From Variovorax sp. 679 (GTDB lineage Bacteria; Pseudomonadota; Gammaproteobacteria; Burkholderiales; Burkholderiaceae_C), in contig NZ_RXFS01000021.1 of the NCBI RefSeq assembly GCF_003952185.1, forward strand, positions 1 to 64,000: a stretch of DNA of 64,000 nt, given 5' to 3'. The position numbers were made by a program, and so were the translations under genes. Under the pieces are notes generated by a model that ran no database searches, had not been told where the DNA came from, and saw only the letters and a list, made by a program, of their open reading frames with translations. Positions 1 through 10,010 of this stretch are shown in pieces (positions within the stretch are counted from its first letter, which is position 1; every line of letters begins with the position of its first letter).

Positions 1-2088
1 ATCCTCGGCTGGATCGCCGTGCTGACGGCGCTGCCCGCGCTGGTCATCGCGCCCATGAGCTTCGAGCAGCAGATCGCGCTGTCGGTCGGCATATTCCTGG
101 CCGCGCTCGTCACCAACCGGTTTCGCGGTCGTTTCGCCAGCCTGGTGCTGATCTTCCTGTCGGTCGTCGTGTCCTCGCGCTACACCTACTGGCGCGTGAC
201 CGAGACCATGTTCATGGACAACCCGGTCGACTTCGTGCTGGGCGTGGGCCTGCTGATGGCCGAGCTCTACGCCTTCGTGGTGCTGCTGCTGGGCTACGTG
301 CAGACCGCCTGGCCGCTGGAGCGCAAGCCGGTGCCGTTGCCGGAGGATCCGGCCGAGTGGCCCACGGTCGACCTGTTCATTCCGACCTACAACGAGTCGC
401 TGTCGGTGGTGCGCCAGACCGTGCTGGCCGCGCAGCTGATCGACTGGCCGCGCGAAAAGCTCAAGATCTTCGTGCTCGACGACGGCCGCCGCGACGAGTT
501 CCGCGTGTTCTGCGAGGAGGTCGGCGTGACCCACGTCACGCGCGACAACAACCGGCACGCCAAGGCAGGCAACATCAATGCCGCGCTGAAGCACACCACG
601 GGCGAGTTCGTCGCGATCTTCGATTGCGACCACATCCCCACGCGCTCGTTCATGCAGATCGCCATGGGCTGGTTCGGGCGCGACCCGAAGCTCGGCATGG
701 TCCAGCTGCCCCACTATTTCTTCTCGGCCGACCCCTTCGAGCGCAACCTCGACACCTTCGGCACGGTGCCCAACGAGGGCGAGCTGTTCTACGGCCTGAT
801 CCAGGACGGCAACGACCTGTGGAACGCTACCTTCTTCTGCGGCTCCTGCGCGGTGCTGCGCCGGACCATCGTCGAGGAAGTGGGCGGCATCGCGGTGGAG
901 ACCGTGACCGAAGACGCCCACACCGCGCTGAAGATGCACCGCCTGGGCTACACCACCGCCTACCTGGCGCTGCCGCAGGCGGCCGGCCTCGCCACCGAAA
1001 GCCTCTCGGGCCACGTGGGCCAGCGCATCCGCTGGGCGCGCGGCATGGCGCAGATCTTCCGCATCGACAACCCGCTGTTCGGCCGTGGCCTGCACTGGGC
1101 GCAGCGCCTTTGCTACGTGAACGCGATGCTGCACTTCTTGTACGGCCTGCCGCGTCTCATCTACCTGACGGCGCCGCTGGCCTACCTGTACTTCGGCGCG
1201 AGCGTGATCCACGCATCCGCCTCAATGATCTTCGCCTTCGCGCTGCCGCACATCCTGCACGCCAACCTGACCAACAGCCGCATCCAGGGGCGCTTCCGCT
1301 ACCTGCTGTGGAACGAGGTGTACGAGGCGGTGCTAGCCTGGTACATCTTCCGCCCGACGCTGGTGGCGCTCATCAACCCCAAGCTGGGGAGCTTCAACGT
1401 GACGGCCAAGGGCGGCCTGATCGAGAAGGAGTACTTCGACAGCAGCATCGCCAAGGCCAGCCTGGTGCTGCTGGCGCTGAACTTCGTCGGCGTGTGCCTG
1501 GGGCTGTGGCGCCTGAGCTGGGTCGACCCGCAGAACATCGCCACCGTCTGGCTCAACCTCGCCTGGACGGTCTACAACATGATGATCCTGGGCGCCTGCG
1601 TGGCGGCGGCCAACGAGTCGCGCCAACTTCGCAGTTCGCACCGCGTGGAACTCAGCCTGCCGGCCACGCTGTACTTTGCCGACGGCCGCTCGCTCCGCTG
1701 CAACACCTTCGACTTTTCCAGCGGCGGACTCGGCGTGGAGCTGCCGCAGGACATGAAGCTCGACCCCGAGACCCCGGTCGACATCGCGCTCTACCGCAAC
1801 GACCAGGAGTCGCGGTTCGCGGCCACGGTGCGTTTCAGCGGCGGCAAGCGGCTGGGCCTGAGCTTCGTGCCGATGAGCTTCGCGCAGGAGCGCGCGCTGG
1901 TGCAGTGCACGACCGCGCGCGCCGACATCTGGGCCGCGCGCTGGGGCAATCACCCGCGCGTGCCTATCCACCGCGTGCTCGGCCACCTGATCCGCATCAG
2001 CGGCACGGGCTTCCGCGACATGTTCAGCCACTACTACCGCGCCACCGCCGCGCGGTTGCGCCCCGCCAAAGCAAAGGAATCCACGTGA
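1..2088 (+). CDS. bcsA: Cellulose synthase catalytic subunit BcsA (5' truncated by window)
   Basis: Inner-membrane processive glycosyltransferase (GT2) that polymerises UDP-glucose into beta-1,4-glucan and moves it across the membrane. The reading frame is open from base 1, so the true start lies upstream; about 695 codons are visible. The family hallmarks appear in order: LDDGRRDEF (about 475-500), FDCDHIPT (about 619-642), TEDAHTAL (about 907-930) and QRIRWARG (about 1021-1044), which is the D, DxD, D, Q(Q/R)xRW set. Several membrane segments flank the catalytic domain. A C-terminal PilZ domain follows (about 1615-1900), with an Arg-rich RQLRSSHR stretch and FDFSSGGLGV matching the c-di-GMP-binding RxxxR and D/NxSxxG motifs. 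It is first in a bcsA-B-Z-C series and overlaps bcsB. Allosteric activation by c-di-GMP is inferred from the PilZ motifs. Confidence 0.96.
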   Translation: MLGWIAVLTALPALVIAPMSFEQQIALSVGIFLAALVTNRFRGRFASLVLIFLSVVVSSRYTYWRVTETMFMDNPVDFVLGVGLLMAELYAFVVLLLGYVQTAWPLERKPVPLPEDPAEWPTVDLFIPTYNESLSVVRQTVLAAQLIDWPREKLKIFVLDDGRRDEFRVFCEEVGVTHVTRDNNRHAKAGNINAALKHTTGEFVAIFDCDHIPTRSFMQIAMGWFGRDPKLGMVQLPHYFFSADPFERNLDTFGTVPNEGELFYGLIQDGNDLWNATFFCGSCAVLRRTIVEEVGGIAVETVTEDAHTALKMHRLGYTTAYLALPQAAGLATESLSGHVGQRIRWARGMAQIFRIDNPLFGRGLHWAQRLCYVNAMLHFLYGLPRLIYLTAPLAYLYFGASVIHASASMIFAFALPHILHANLTNSRIQGRFRYLLWNEVYEAVLAWYIFRPTLVALINPKLGSFNVTAKGGLIEKEYFDSSIAKASLVLLALNFVGVCLGLWRLSWVDPQNIATVWLNLAWTVYNMMILGACVAAANESRQLRSSHRVELSLPATLYFADGRSLRCNTFDFSSGGLGVELPQDMKLDPETPVDIALYRNDQESRFAATVRFSGGKRLGLSFVPMSFAQERALVQCTTARADIWAARWGNHPRVPIHRVLGHLIRISGTGFRDMFSHYYRATAARLRPAKAKEST

Positions 2089-4388
2089 TGTTCACCCCGC
2101 GCGCGCGTCGCCCCGACGCGCCCCTCGTCCGAGCATCCTCGCTCCGCGCCAGTACCGTGCTGCTCGCGGTGGCCCTTGCCTGCGCCACGAGCGCAGTGGC
2201 GCAGCCGAATCCGGCCGGCACGCCGGCGGCAGGCGGCGCCGTGGCGGGCGCCAGCGTGCGCGAGCTCAACCTCACGCAGCTGGGCATCGACTACGCAGTG
2301 CAGCTGCGCGGCATCAGCGGCACGATCGGCATCCCGTTCAACGTGCGCGCCGACGAGCTGGTCACAGCCGCCTCGTTCAGGCTGAACTACGCGTACTCGC
2401 CCTCGCTGATCCCGGAGCTGTCACACCTGAAGGTCACGGTCAACGACGTGCTGGTGGCCACGCTGCCGGTGAACCGCGCCGATGCGGGCAAGCCGCAGAC
2501 GGCCGAGATCCCGATCGACCGGCGCCTGATCACCGAGTTCAACCGCATCAACGTGCAGCTCGTGGGCCACTACACGCGCGAATGCGAAGACCCGGCCCAC
2601 ACCAGCCTGTGGGCGCACATCGACGCGTCCAGCGCACTGAAGCTGACGGTGACGCCGCTGAAGCTCGCGAACGACCTCGCGAAGCTGCCCTTGCCCTTCT
2701 TCGATCGCCGCGACGTGCAGCGCGCGCGCATTCCCTTCGTCTTCGGCACCGCCGCGGCGGGCCCGGTGCTCGAGGCGGCCGGCGTCGTGTCGTCATGGTT
2801 CGGCGCGCTGGCCGACTACCGCGGCGCGACCTTCCCGGTGTCCGGCGGCGAGCTGCCCACGGGCCACGCGGTGGTGTTCGTCACGCCGGAGTCGAGCGTT
2901 CCGGGCCTCGCGCTGCCCGCGATCCAGGGGCCGGGCCTCGCAGTGGTCGACAACCCGCGCGACGCCTCCGGCAAGCTGCTGCTGGTGATGGGCCGCACGC
3001 CGGCCGACCTGCGCACCGCCGCCGCCGCGCTGACGCTCAACAGCAAGGCCTTCGCGGGCGCCGCAGCCGCGGTCACCGCCTTCCAGGAGCCGCCGGCGCG
3101 CAAACCCTACGATTCGCCGCGCTGGGTTCCGAGCGACCGGGCGCTGCAGCTCGGCGAGCTGGCGACGGCCGCCGACCTCTCGGTGACGGGCTACAACCCC
3201 GACGTGGTCCGCGTCAACCTGCAGCTGCCGCCCGATCTCTTCACCTGGCGCAGCCGCGGCATTCCGCTCGACCTGCGCTACCGCTACACGCCGCGCGTGC
3301 GGCCCGACCAGTCGACGCTGAACGTCAACGTCAACGACAACTTCGTGGGCGGGCTGCCGCTGCGCTCGGCCAACCCGGCCGGCGACCGCTGGTGGAACCC
3401 GCTGGCCGTGAAGCTGATGCCCGACGGCACGCTGGCCGAGCGCAAGGAAGTGATCCTGCCGCCGCTGGCCATGGGCCCGCGCAGCCAGCTGCGCCTGCAC
3501 TACTACTTCGAGCCCGTGGGCGGACGCTGCGTGCCGCAGCTGGACAACGTGCGCGGCGCGATCGACCCGACCTCCACCATCGACGTGTCGGGCTTCCCGC
3601 ACTTCATCGCGATGCCCGAGCTCGCGGCCTACGCCAACGGCGGCTTCCCGTTCTCGCGCATGGCCGACCTGTCGGAAACCGCGGTGATCCTGCCCCCGCA
3701 GCCCGACAGCGCCGACACCGAGACCTATCTCGGCCTGCTCGGCCAGATCGGCCGCTCCACCGGCTACCCTGCGCTGCGCGTGAAGGTGGGCACGCCTTCC
3801 GAGGCCACGCAGCTGGCCGACAAGGACCTGCTGGTGATCGGCAACCTGCAGAGCCAGCCGCTCTTCGCGCAGTGGGCCGACAAGATGCCGCTCAAGCGCA
3901 ACGGCACCGCGCCCGAGATCAAGCTCGGCAGCTGGATCGACACCACCATCGACTTCGTGATCGGCGCGCGCACGCGCGAAGACCTGCCCGGCTCGATGCA
4001 GATCGCCATCAGCGGCGACGGCCGCGACGCCGTGCTCGCGGGCTTCGAGTCGCCGCTGCACGCCGGTCGCAGCGTGGTCGCGGCCATCACCGGCCCCGAC
4101 TCGAAGGAAGCGCTGCTCAACACGCTGATGACGCCCGAACTGCTCAAGCGCGTGCAGGGCAGCATGACGATCATGCGCGACACGCAGGTCAACAGCGTGC
4201 TCGGCGGCGACACCTACTACGTCGGCCGCCTGCCGCCCATCGCCTGGGTGCAATGGAACCTGTCCCGCAGCCCGCTGATGCTGGCCGGGCTGGTGCTCGT
4301 GCTGGCGCTGCTGGGCGCGGCCGTGTCGTATGCAGGGCTGCAGCTGCGGGCGCGGCGTCGCCTGTCGGTCGGCAAGAAGAGCAAGTAG
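2088..4388 (+). CDS. bcsB: Cellulose synthase periplasmic subunit BcsB
   Basis: Periplasmic, membrane-anchored partner of BcsA that guides the glucan through the periplasm. The ATG at 2088 shares its A with the bcsA stop (TGATG), which indicates translational coupling. The product is about 766 residues, normal for the family. It has an N-terminal signal peptide ending near SAVAQ, a long beta-rich periplasmic region and one C-terminal membrane helix (LMLAGLVLVLALLGAAVSYA) followed by a basic tail, the usual BcsB anchor that packs against BcsA. Identity rests on position in the operon and overall architecture; BcsB sequences are poorly conserved, but nothing else normally sits between BcsA and BcsZ with this topology. 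Confidence 0.93.
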   Translation: MFTPRARRPDAPLVRASSLRASTVLLAVALACATSAVAQPNPAGTPAAGGAVAGASVRELNLTQLGIDYAVQLRGISGTIGIPFNVRADELVTAASFRLNYAYSPSLIPELSHLKVTVNDVLVATLPVNRADAGKPQTAEIPIDRRLITEFNRINVQLVGHYTRECEDPAHTSLWAHIDASSALKLTVTPLKLANDLAKLPLPFFDRRDVQRARIPFVFGTAAAGPVLEAAGVVSSWFGALADYRGATFPVSGGELPTGHAVVFVTPESSVPGLALPAIQGPGLAVVDNPRDASGKLLLVMGRTPADLRTAAAALTLNSKAFAGAAAAVTAFQEPPARKPYDSPRWVPSDRALQLGELATAADLSVTGYNPDVVRVNLQLPPDLFTWRSRGIPLDLRYRYTPRVRPDQSTLNVNVNDNFVGGLPLRSANPAGDRWWNPLAVKLMPDGTLAERKEVILPPLAMGPRSQLRLHYYFEPVGGRCVPQLDNVRGAIDPTSTIDVSGFPHFIAMPELAAYANGGFPFSRMADLSETAVILPPQPDSADTETYLGLLGQIGRSTGYPALRVKVGTPSEATQLADKDLLVIGNLQSQPLFAQWADKMPLKRNGTAPEIKLGSWIDTTIDFVIGARTREDLPGSMQIAISGDGRDAVLAGFESPLHAGRSVVAAITGPDSKEALLNTLMTPELLKRVQGSMTIMRDTQVNSVLGGDTYYVGRLPPIAWVQWNLSRSPLMLAGLVLVLALLGAAVSYAGLQLRARRRLSVGKKSK

Positions 4389-4395
4389 CCGATCC

Positions 4396-5619
4396 ATGCG
4401 ACGACCGACGACCATGTCCGCACACCGGCGCGCCCTGCTGGGCGCAGCCGGGCTCGCGCTGGCGCTGCCGAAGCTCGCGGCGGCAGCGCCGCCTTCGACG
4501 CCTGCGCCCTCGCCGGCGCCCCCCGCCACCTGCCACCCGGCCACCGACTGGGTCGCCTTCGCCGCGCGCCACATCCAGGCCGACGGCCGGGTGATCGACT
4601 TCAACACGCCGCAGCAGCAGTCGACCTCCGAAGGCCAGTCCTACGGCATGTTCTTCGCGCTGGTGCACAACGACCGCCCCGCGTTCGCCCGCATGCTGGC
4701 CTGGACCGAGGCCAATCTTGCCGGCGGCAGCCTCGCGAAGAAGCTGCCCGCCTGGCAATGGGGCCGCAAGCCCGAAGGGGGCTGGGGCGTGCTCGACCCC
4801 AATGCCGCATCGGATGCCGACCTCTGGATCGCCTATGCGCTGATGGAAGGCGGCCGGCTGTGGAACGACGCCGGCTACCGCGCGCTCGGCCGCAGCCTGC
4901 TGGCGCTGGCCGTGCGCGAGGAAGTGGTGGCGCTGCCCGGCCTCGGCCGCATGCTGCTGCCCTGGCCCAAGTCGGTGGCCAGCGGAACGGCGTGGCGGCT
5001 CAACCCCAGCTACATGCCGCTGCAGCTGCTGCGCTACTTCCAGCAGGCCGACCCCACGGGTCCGTGGGGCGAGGTCACCGACAACACGCTGCGCATGTTC
5101 GGCGCGATCACGCCCAAGGGCTTCGCGCCCGACTGGTGCGCCTGGTCGGCGGACGAACGCGCCTTCGTGGCCGATCCGCAGAAAGGCGTTACCGGCAGCT
5201 ACGACGCCATCCGCGCCTACCTCTGGGCGGGCATGCTTTCCGACAAGGATCCGGCCCGCAAGATGCTGCTGCTGAACCTGCGCGGCCCCGGGCAACTGCT
5301 GGCCGAGCGCCAACCGCTGCCCGAGTACGTCGACACCGTGACCGGTGCCGCCCGGGGCATGGCGCCGCTCGGCTTCGCGGGCGCGATGCTGCCCTACCTC
5401 AAGGCGATCGGCGCCGACGACGCGCTGGCCACGCAGGTCGCGCGCGTGCCGGGCGGCCGCGCCGCGCCGGCCGCCCCCGGCACGGCGCCCTTGCCCTACT
5501 ACGAACAATGCCTGCTGCTTTTCGGTCAGGCCTGGCTCGACGGCCGATACGAATTCGGCCGCAACGGCCAGCTGCAAACCTCATGGAGAACGCTATGCCG
5601 TCCCAATCGACCGGCCTGA
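4396..5619 (+). CDS. bcsZ: Periplasmic endo-beta-1,4-glucanase BcsZ (GH8)
   Basis: Family 8 glycoside hydrolase that trims nascent cellulose in the periplasm. The protein is 407 residues from ATG 4396, only 7 nt after the bcsB stop; ATG 4414 is an alternative. The N-terminus reads AHRRALLGAAGLALALP, a Tat-like or ordinary signal peptide, followed by an Ala/Pro-rich spacer. The general acid is the Glu in STSEGQSYG (Glu79), and the GH8 signature AASDADLWIAYALMEGG (about 137-153) carries the conserved aspartates. The 3' end overlaps the start of bcsC by about 25 bp. The family assignment is firm. Confidence 0.94.
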   Translation: MRRPTTMSAHRRALLGAAGLALALPKLAAAAPPSTPAPSPAPPATCHPATDWVAFAARHIQADGRVIDFNTPQQQSTSEGQSYGMFFALVHNDRPAFARMLAWTEANLAGGSLAKKLPAWQWGRKPEGGWGVLDPNAASDADLWIAYALMEGGRLWNDAGYRALGRSLLALAVREEVVALPGLGRMLLPWPKSVASGTAWRLNPSYMPLQLLRYFQQADPTGPWGEVTDNTLRMFGAITPKGFAPDWCAWSADERAFVADPQKGVTGSYDAIRAYLWAGMLSDKDPARKMLLLNLRGPGQLLAERQPLPEYVDTVTGAARGMAPLGFAGAMLPYLKAIGADDALATQVARVPGGRAAPAAPGTAPLPYYEQCLLLFGQAWLDGRYEFGRNGQLQTSWRTLCRPNRPA

Positions 5620-8600
5620 AGCCAGGACGTCACCTTTCTCTTGCCCGAGCCTCCGTGGCCGCGCGGCCCTTTGCGCTGTCGCCGCAGTCGCGGCAGTGGA
5701 TGGCCTGCTTCGGCATGCTCGCGGCGCTGTGCGCGGGCAACCCCGCGCAGGCGCAGGTCGATGCCGGTGCGGCGCTGACCGAACAGGGCAACTACTGGCA
5801 GGCCCAGGGCCGCGCCGAGCTCGCCGAGGAAAGCTGGAAGAAGCTGCTGAGCATCCAGCCCCAGTCGACCGACGCGATGTACGGCATGGCGCAGGTCGAA
5901 CTGTCACGCGGCAACACCGAAGCGGCGCGCGGCTGGATCGCGCGGCTGCGCAGCGCAAGCCCGAACGACGCCCGCCTGGCGCGCCTGCAGCAGCAGGCGC
6001 AGCAACCCGGCGGCGGGCAAAGCACGCTGCAGCGCGCCCGCGCCGCCGCGCGTGCCGGCCGCGCCGCCGAGGCGGTGGAGCTGTACCGCAGCCAGTTCGA
6101 CAACCGTCCGCCGCCGGAAGCGCTGGCGCTGGAGTTCTACCAGGTGCTGGCCAGCACGCCCCAGGGCGCGGACGAGGGCCGCCGCGGCCTCGAGCAACTG
6201 GTAAAGGACCATCCGGACAACGCGAACTACAGGCTCGCGCTCGCGCAGCAGAAGACCTACAGCGAGTCCACCCGCCGCGCGGGCATCCGCGAACTGGTCG
6301 AGCTGACGAAGCAACCCGCCGTGGCCACGGCCGCGCGCGCCGCCTGGCGCCAGGCGCTGATCTGGCTCGACGCACGGCAGCCCGATGTCGCGCTCTACCA
6401 GGAATACCTGGGCAGCAACCAGAACGATGCCGCAGTGGCCGCACGGCTGGACACGCTGACCAAGGCGAAGACGGCTGCGGCGAACACGCCCGGCGTGCCC
6501 GTGGGCGAAGGCTTCCAGGCCCTCGACCGGGGCGACCCGGCCACCGCCGAACAGCGCTTCCAGCAGGCCCTGCGGACCAAGCCGGACGACAGCGAAGCCC
6601 TGGGCGGCCTCGGCCTCGTGCGGCTGCGCCAGGAACGCTTTGCCGAGGCGCAGGAGTTGCTGGAACGCGCGGCGCGCGGTGGCGGCAGCAAATGGAATTC
6701 GGCGCTGCAGAGCGCCACCTACTGGACTCTCGTTGGCCAGGCCCGCGCCGCGCAGTCGAAGAACGATGCGCGCGGCGCGCAGTCGCTCTACGAGCGCGCC
6801 GTGCGCATCGACCCGCGCGAGCCCGTGGGCCAGAACGCGCTGGCCGACCTGCGCGCGGCCGCCGGCGACTACGCCCAGGCCGAGCAGGGCTACAAGCGCG
6901 TGCTCGAGAGCAAGCCGCAGAACACGCAGGCGCTGAACGGCCTGATCTCGCTGTACGGCGCCACCGGCCGCCCCGACGAGGCGCTGGCGCTGTCGCGCCG
7001 CCTCACGCCAGAGCAGGCCACGCAGCTCGGCGGCCTGCGCAACCTGCAGGTCGACCAGGCCCGCAACCGCGCCCGACAGCAGGCCGATGCCGGCGACGCG
7101 GCCGGCGCGCAACGCACGCTCGAGGACGCGATGCTTGCGGCACCCGACAGCCCGTGGGTGCGCCTCGACCTGGCCAACATCTACCGCAAGCAGGGCCTGG
7201 TGTCCGAGGCGCGCGGCGTGATGGAAGGGCTGCTGATGTCGCAGCCCGACATGCCCGATGCGCTCTACGCCAGCGCCCTGCTCGCCTCCGAGACCGGCGA
7301 CGCGGCCGCGGGCATCCAGTACCTCGAACGCATTCCCGCTGGCTCGCGCACGCGCGACATGGCGGCGCTTCAACGCCGCCTGTGGGCGCAGTCGCAGGCC
7401 GCTCGCGCGCTCGCGCTGGCCCGCCAGGGCCAGGCCGATGCGGCGCGCGGCGTGCTCGCGCAGGCCGAGGCCACGCTGGGCGCCGACATGCCGGCCGAGC
7501 TGTGGGGCCAGCTCGCGGGCGCCTATGCCGAGATCGGCGATGCGCCGCGCGCCCTCGCCATGAGCCGCCAGCTGCTGGCGCGCACGCCGGTGCCGAGCAC
7601 CGGCGACCGGTTGCTCTATGCGTCGGTGCTGCTCAAGACGAAGCAGGACATCGAACTGTCGGCCGTGCTGCGCCAGCTCGCAGGCACCAGCATGACCGCC
7701 TCCCAGCGCAACGACTTCGACAGCCTGCGCATAGCTTTCGCGCTTCGCCAGACCGACGCGCTGCGCGAAGCCGGCAACCTCGAGGCCGCCTACAACGCGA
7801 TGGCGCCGGTGCTCGCCGAGCGCCCGGAAGACCCGCAGGTGCTGGCCGCGCTGGCGCGCCTGTATTCGGCAGCACGCGACGAAGGACAGGCGCTGGGGCT
7901 GTACCAGCGCATCCTGCAGCGCAGCCCGACCGACCTCGATACCTTGCTCGCCGCCGCCGCGAGCGCCAGCGCGCAGCGCGAACACAGCCAGGCCGAGAAC
8001 TACGTGATGGCCGCGCTGAAGCAGGCGCCCGACCAGTCGCGCGTGCTGGCTGCCGCCGGGCGCGTGTATCGCAACGCGGGCGAAAGCCGCAAGGCCGAGC
8101 AGTACCTGCGCGCGGCACTGGAGGCCGAACGGCAGGTGGCTTCCGGCGGCTTCGCGCCGGGCGGCGTGCCCATGCAGCAGATGCCTTCGGCCAATCCGTT
8201 CGCAGGCATGACGGGCGGCGCCCCGGGTGCGGCCGTGCCCGCCGGAGCCCTGCCCGCCAACGGCAATCCGTTCGCGCAGGTGCGCATGCAGCCGGCGGTC
8301 TATCCGGCGGCTGCGGGTGCTGCAACCTATCCAGCGGGCTACCCGGCCGCATCGGCCTACCCGGCGGCGCAGCAGCAGGCCTATCCGGGCTACCCGGTTG
8401 CCGCCGCGCCGGCCGCGTATCCGCCCGGTGCGTTGCCCTGGGGTTCCACGGCACCGGCCGCCTCGGGCGCCAAGGGCCGCCAGCCGACCGCGAAGACATC
8501 GACGCGTACCGCGCGCAACAACGCGACCGGCAACGTGCCGCAGACCTCGGCCTACATCGCGCCGTCGATGCAACCCGTGCCGCAATACCCGGTGCCGGGG

Positions 8601-9986
8601 AGCGGCCAGGTCGCGCCGGTCTACATCCCGCAGGCCGCGGCGCCCGCCGGCTATCCGGCCTATCCGCAGGCCAATGCCGCCTACGCGCAGGCCAACACCG
8701 CGCGCCCCGAGCCGAGCTGGAATGCGCCGCTGCGCAGCGCGCCCGCCAGCTCGCTGGCCTCGGAGGTGCAGGAACTCGAATCGCAGCGCGCGATAAGCCT
8801 CACCGCAGGCACGGTCTACCGCAACCGCGCGGGCGAGGCCGGCCTGAGCAGGCTCTCCGACTTCCAGCTGCCGGTGCAGGCGCGCTTTCCGGTCGGCGAA
8901 GGCAAGATCGTCGTGGGCGTGACGCCCACGGTGCTCGATGCCGGCACGCCCGCGAGCGACTACCCCACCGGCAGCCGCTTCGGCGGCGGCCCGGCGGCAG
9001 CCCTCAATGCGCTGAGCACCGGCGCCTCGGCCGGCCAGCAGAACGCGTCCGGCGTCGGCCTGAACGTGGGCTACGAGGGCAAGAACTTCGAGGCCGGCAT
9101 CGGCACCACGCCGCTGGGCTTTCCCACGACCAACGTGGTCGGCAACGTCACCTTCAAGGGCAGCTTCGGCGACTCCTGGAACTACAAGGCCGACGTCTCC
9201 CGCCGCGCCGTGACCGACAGCGTGCTGTCGTTCGCCGGCGCGAAGGACGAGCGCACCAACGAGCGCTGGGGCGGCGTGGTCGCCACCGGCGTGCGCGGCG
9301 ACATCGGCTACGACGACGGCACCTACGGCGTGTACAGCTACCTGGCGGCGCACGGCATCACCGGCAAGAACGTGGCGAGCAACTCGCGCGTGGAGACCGG
9401 CGGCGGCGCCTACCTGCACCTGCTGAACAACCCGAACTCCAAGCTGACGCTGGGCATGAACATCGGGCTCATGGGCTACGAGAAGAACCTGAGCTACTAC
9501 ACCTTCGGGCAAGGTGGCTACTTCAGCCCGCAGAGCTTCGTGAGCGTGGCCTTCCCGGTGGACTGGAGCGGGCGCAGCGACCGGCTCTCGTGGCGCCTGA
9601 ACGCCTCGCTGGGCGTGCAGTCGTTCAACCAGAAGGCGTCGCCCTACTTCCCGACGGATGCGTCGCGCAACAGCGCGGCATCGACCGCCGCCTACCAGGC
9701 GCTGGCGTTGGGCCTCAGCAGCTCGGCCTACAACAACATGTACGCAGGCAGCTCCAAGACCGGCCTGGCCTACAACTTGGCCGCGGTGCTGGAGTACCAG
9801 CTGGCGCCGAAGATGTTCCTCGGCGGTGCGCTGGGCTTCAACAACGCGCAGAACTACCGGCAATTCACCGGCAGCGTCTACCTGCGCTACGTGTTCGGCG
9901 GTTCGAACAGCATCGGCGTGCCCGGATACGACGGCGGTGGCGCCACGCTGAGGCCGATGACTTCGCCCTACACGCCGTTGCTCTGA
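5595..9986 (+). CDS. bcsC: Cellulose export protein BcsC (TPR scaffold plus outer-membrane barrel)
   Basis: Outer-membrane exporter of the cellulose machinery, about 1463 residues. The ATG at 5595 lies inside the bcsZ end; ATG 5583 is a near alternative. A long signal peptide ends around residue 54 (NPAQAQ). Residues about 60-850 are tandem TPR helices (for example GDPATAEQRFQQALRTKPDD) that scaffold peptidoglycan and partner proteins. Residues about 850-1045 are an unusual Pro/Ala/Tyr/Gln-rich low-complexity linker with repeated YPA and YPAG words. From about 1050 the BCSC_C domain begins (ITLTAGTVYRNRAGEAG-like text) and runs through a beta-barrel ending in YLRYVFGG and a C-terminal extension. 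It closes the operon; no bcsD, bcsG or bcsQ is visible in the window. Confidence 0.94.
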   Translation: MPSQSTGLKPGRHLSLARASVAARPFALSPQSRQWMACFGMLAALCAGNPAQAQVDAGAALTEQGNYWQAQGRAELAEESWKKLLSIQPQSTDAMYGMAQVELSRGNTEAARGWIARLRSASPNDARLARLQQQAQQPGGGQSTLQRARAAARAGRAAEAVELYRSQFDNRPPPEALALEFYQVLASTPQGADEGRRGLEQLVKDHPDNANYRLALAQQKTYSESTRRAGIRELVELTKQPAVATAARAAWRQALIWLDARQPDVALYQEYLGSNQNDAAVAARLDTLTKAKTAAANTPGVPVGEGFQALDRGDPATAEQRFQQALRTKPDDSEALGGLGLVRLRQERFAEAQELLERAARGGGSKWNSALQSATYWTLVGQARAAQSKNDARGAQSLYERAVRIDPREPVGQNALADLRAAAGDYAQAEQGYKRVLESKPQNTQALNGLISLYGATGRPDEALALSRRLTPEQATQLGGLRNLQVDQARNRARQQADAGDAAGAQRTLEDAMLAAPDSPWVRLDLANIYRKQGLVSEARGVMEGLLMSQPDMPDALYASALLASETGDAAAGIQYLERIPAGSRTRDMAALQRRLWAQSQAARALALARQGQADAARGVLAQAEATLGADMPAELWGQLAGAYAEIGDAPRALAMSRQLLARTPVPSTGDRLLYASVLLKTKQDIELSAVLRQLAGTSMTASQRNDFDSLRIAFALRQTDALREAGNLEAAYNAMAPVLAERPEDPQVLAALARLYSAARDEGQALGLYQRILQRSPTDLDTLLAAAASASAQREHSQAENYVMAALKQAPDQSRVLAAAGRVYRNAGESRKAEQYLRAALEAERQVASGGFAPGGVPMQQMPSANPFAGMTGGAPGAAVPAGALPANGNPFAQVRMQPAVYPAAAGAATYPAGYPAASAYPAAQQQAYPGYPVAAAPAAYPPGALPWGSTAPAASGAKGRQPTAKTSTRTARNNATGNVPQTSAYIAPSMQPVPQYPVPGSGQVAPVYIPQAAAPAGYPAYPQANAAYAQANTARPEPSWNAPLRSAPASSLASEVQELESQRAISLTAGTVYRNRAGEAGLSRLSDFQLPVQARFPVGEGKIVVGVTPTVLDAGTPASDYPTGSRFGGGPAAALNALSTGASAGQQNASGVGLNVGYEGKNFEAGIGTTPLGFPTTNVVGNVTFKGSFGDSWNYKADVSRRAVTDSVLSFAGAKDERTNERWGGVVATGVRGDIGYDDGTYGVYSYLAAHGITGKNVASNSRVETGGGAYLHLLNNPNSKLTLGMNIGLMGYEKNLSYYTFGQGGYFSPQSFVSVAFPVDWSGRSDRLSWRLNASLGVQSFNQKASPYFPTDASRNSAASTAAYQALALGLSSSAYNNMYAGSSKTGLAYNLAAVLEYQLAPKMFLGGALGFNNAQNYRQFTGSVYLRYVFGGSNSIGVPGYDGGGATLRPMTSPYTPLL

Positions 9987-10010
9987 CGGCCCGAAGGCCC
10001 GCTGCCGCAG

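Noticed and set aside
357-2087. Upstream extension of the bcsB reading frame
   Set aside because: It lies out of frame inside bcsA and is Arg/Pro/Ala-rich. The ATG at 2088 with signal peptide explains the gene.
8281-8720. Possible tandem DNA repeat encoding YPA words in bcsC
   Set aside because: The protein words recur but the DNA units vary in length and sequence, so it is low-complexity coding rather than a tandem array.
5904-9863. A 1319-codon open frame on the minus strand opposite bcsC
   Set aside because: High-GC third-position bias leaves antisense frames open. The translation is Arg/Ala/His-rich with no domain, while bcsC opposite is unmistakable.
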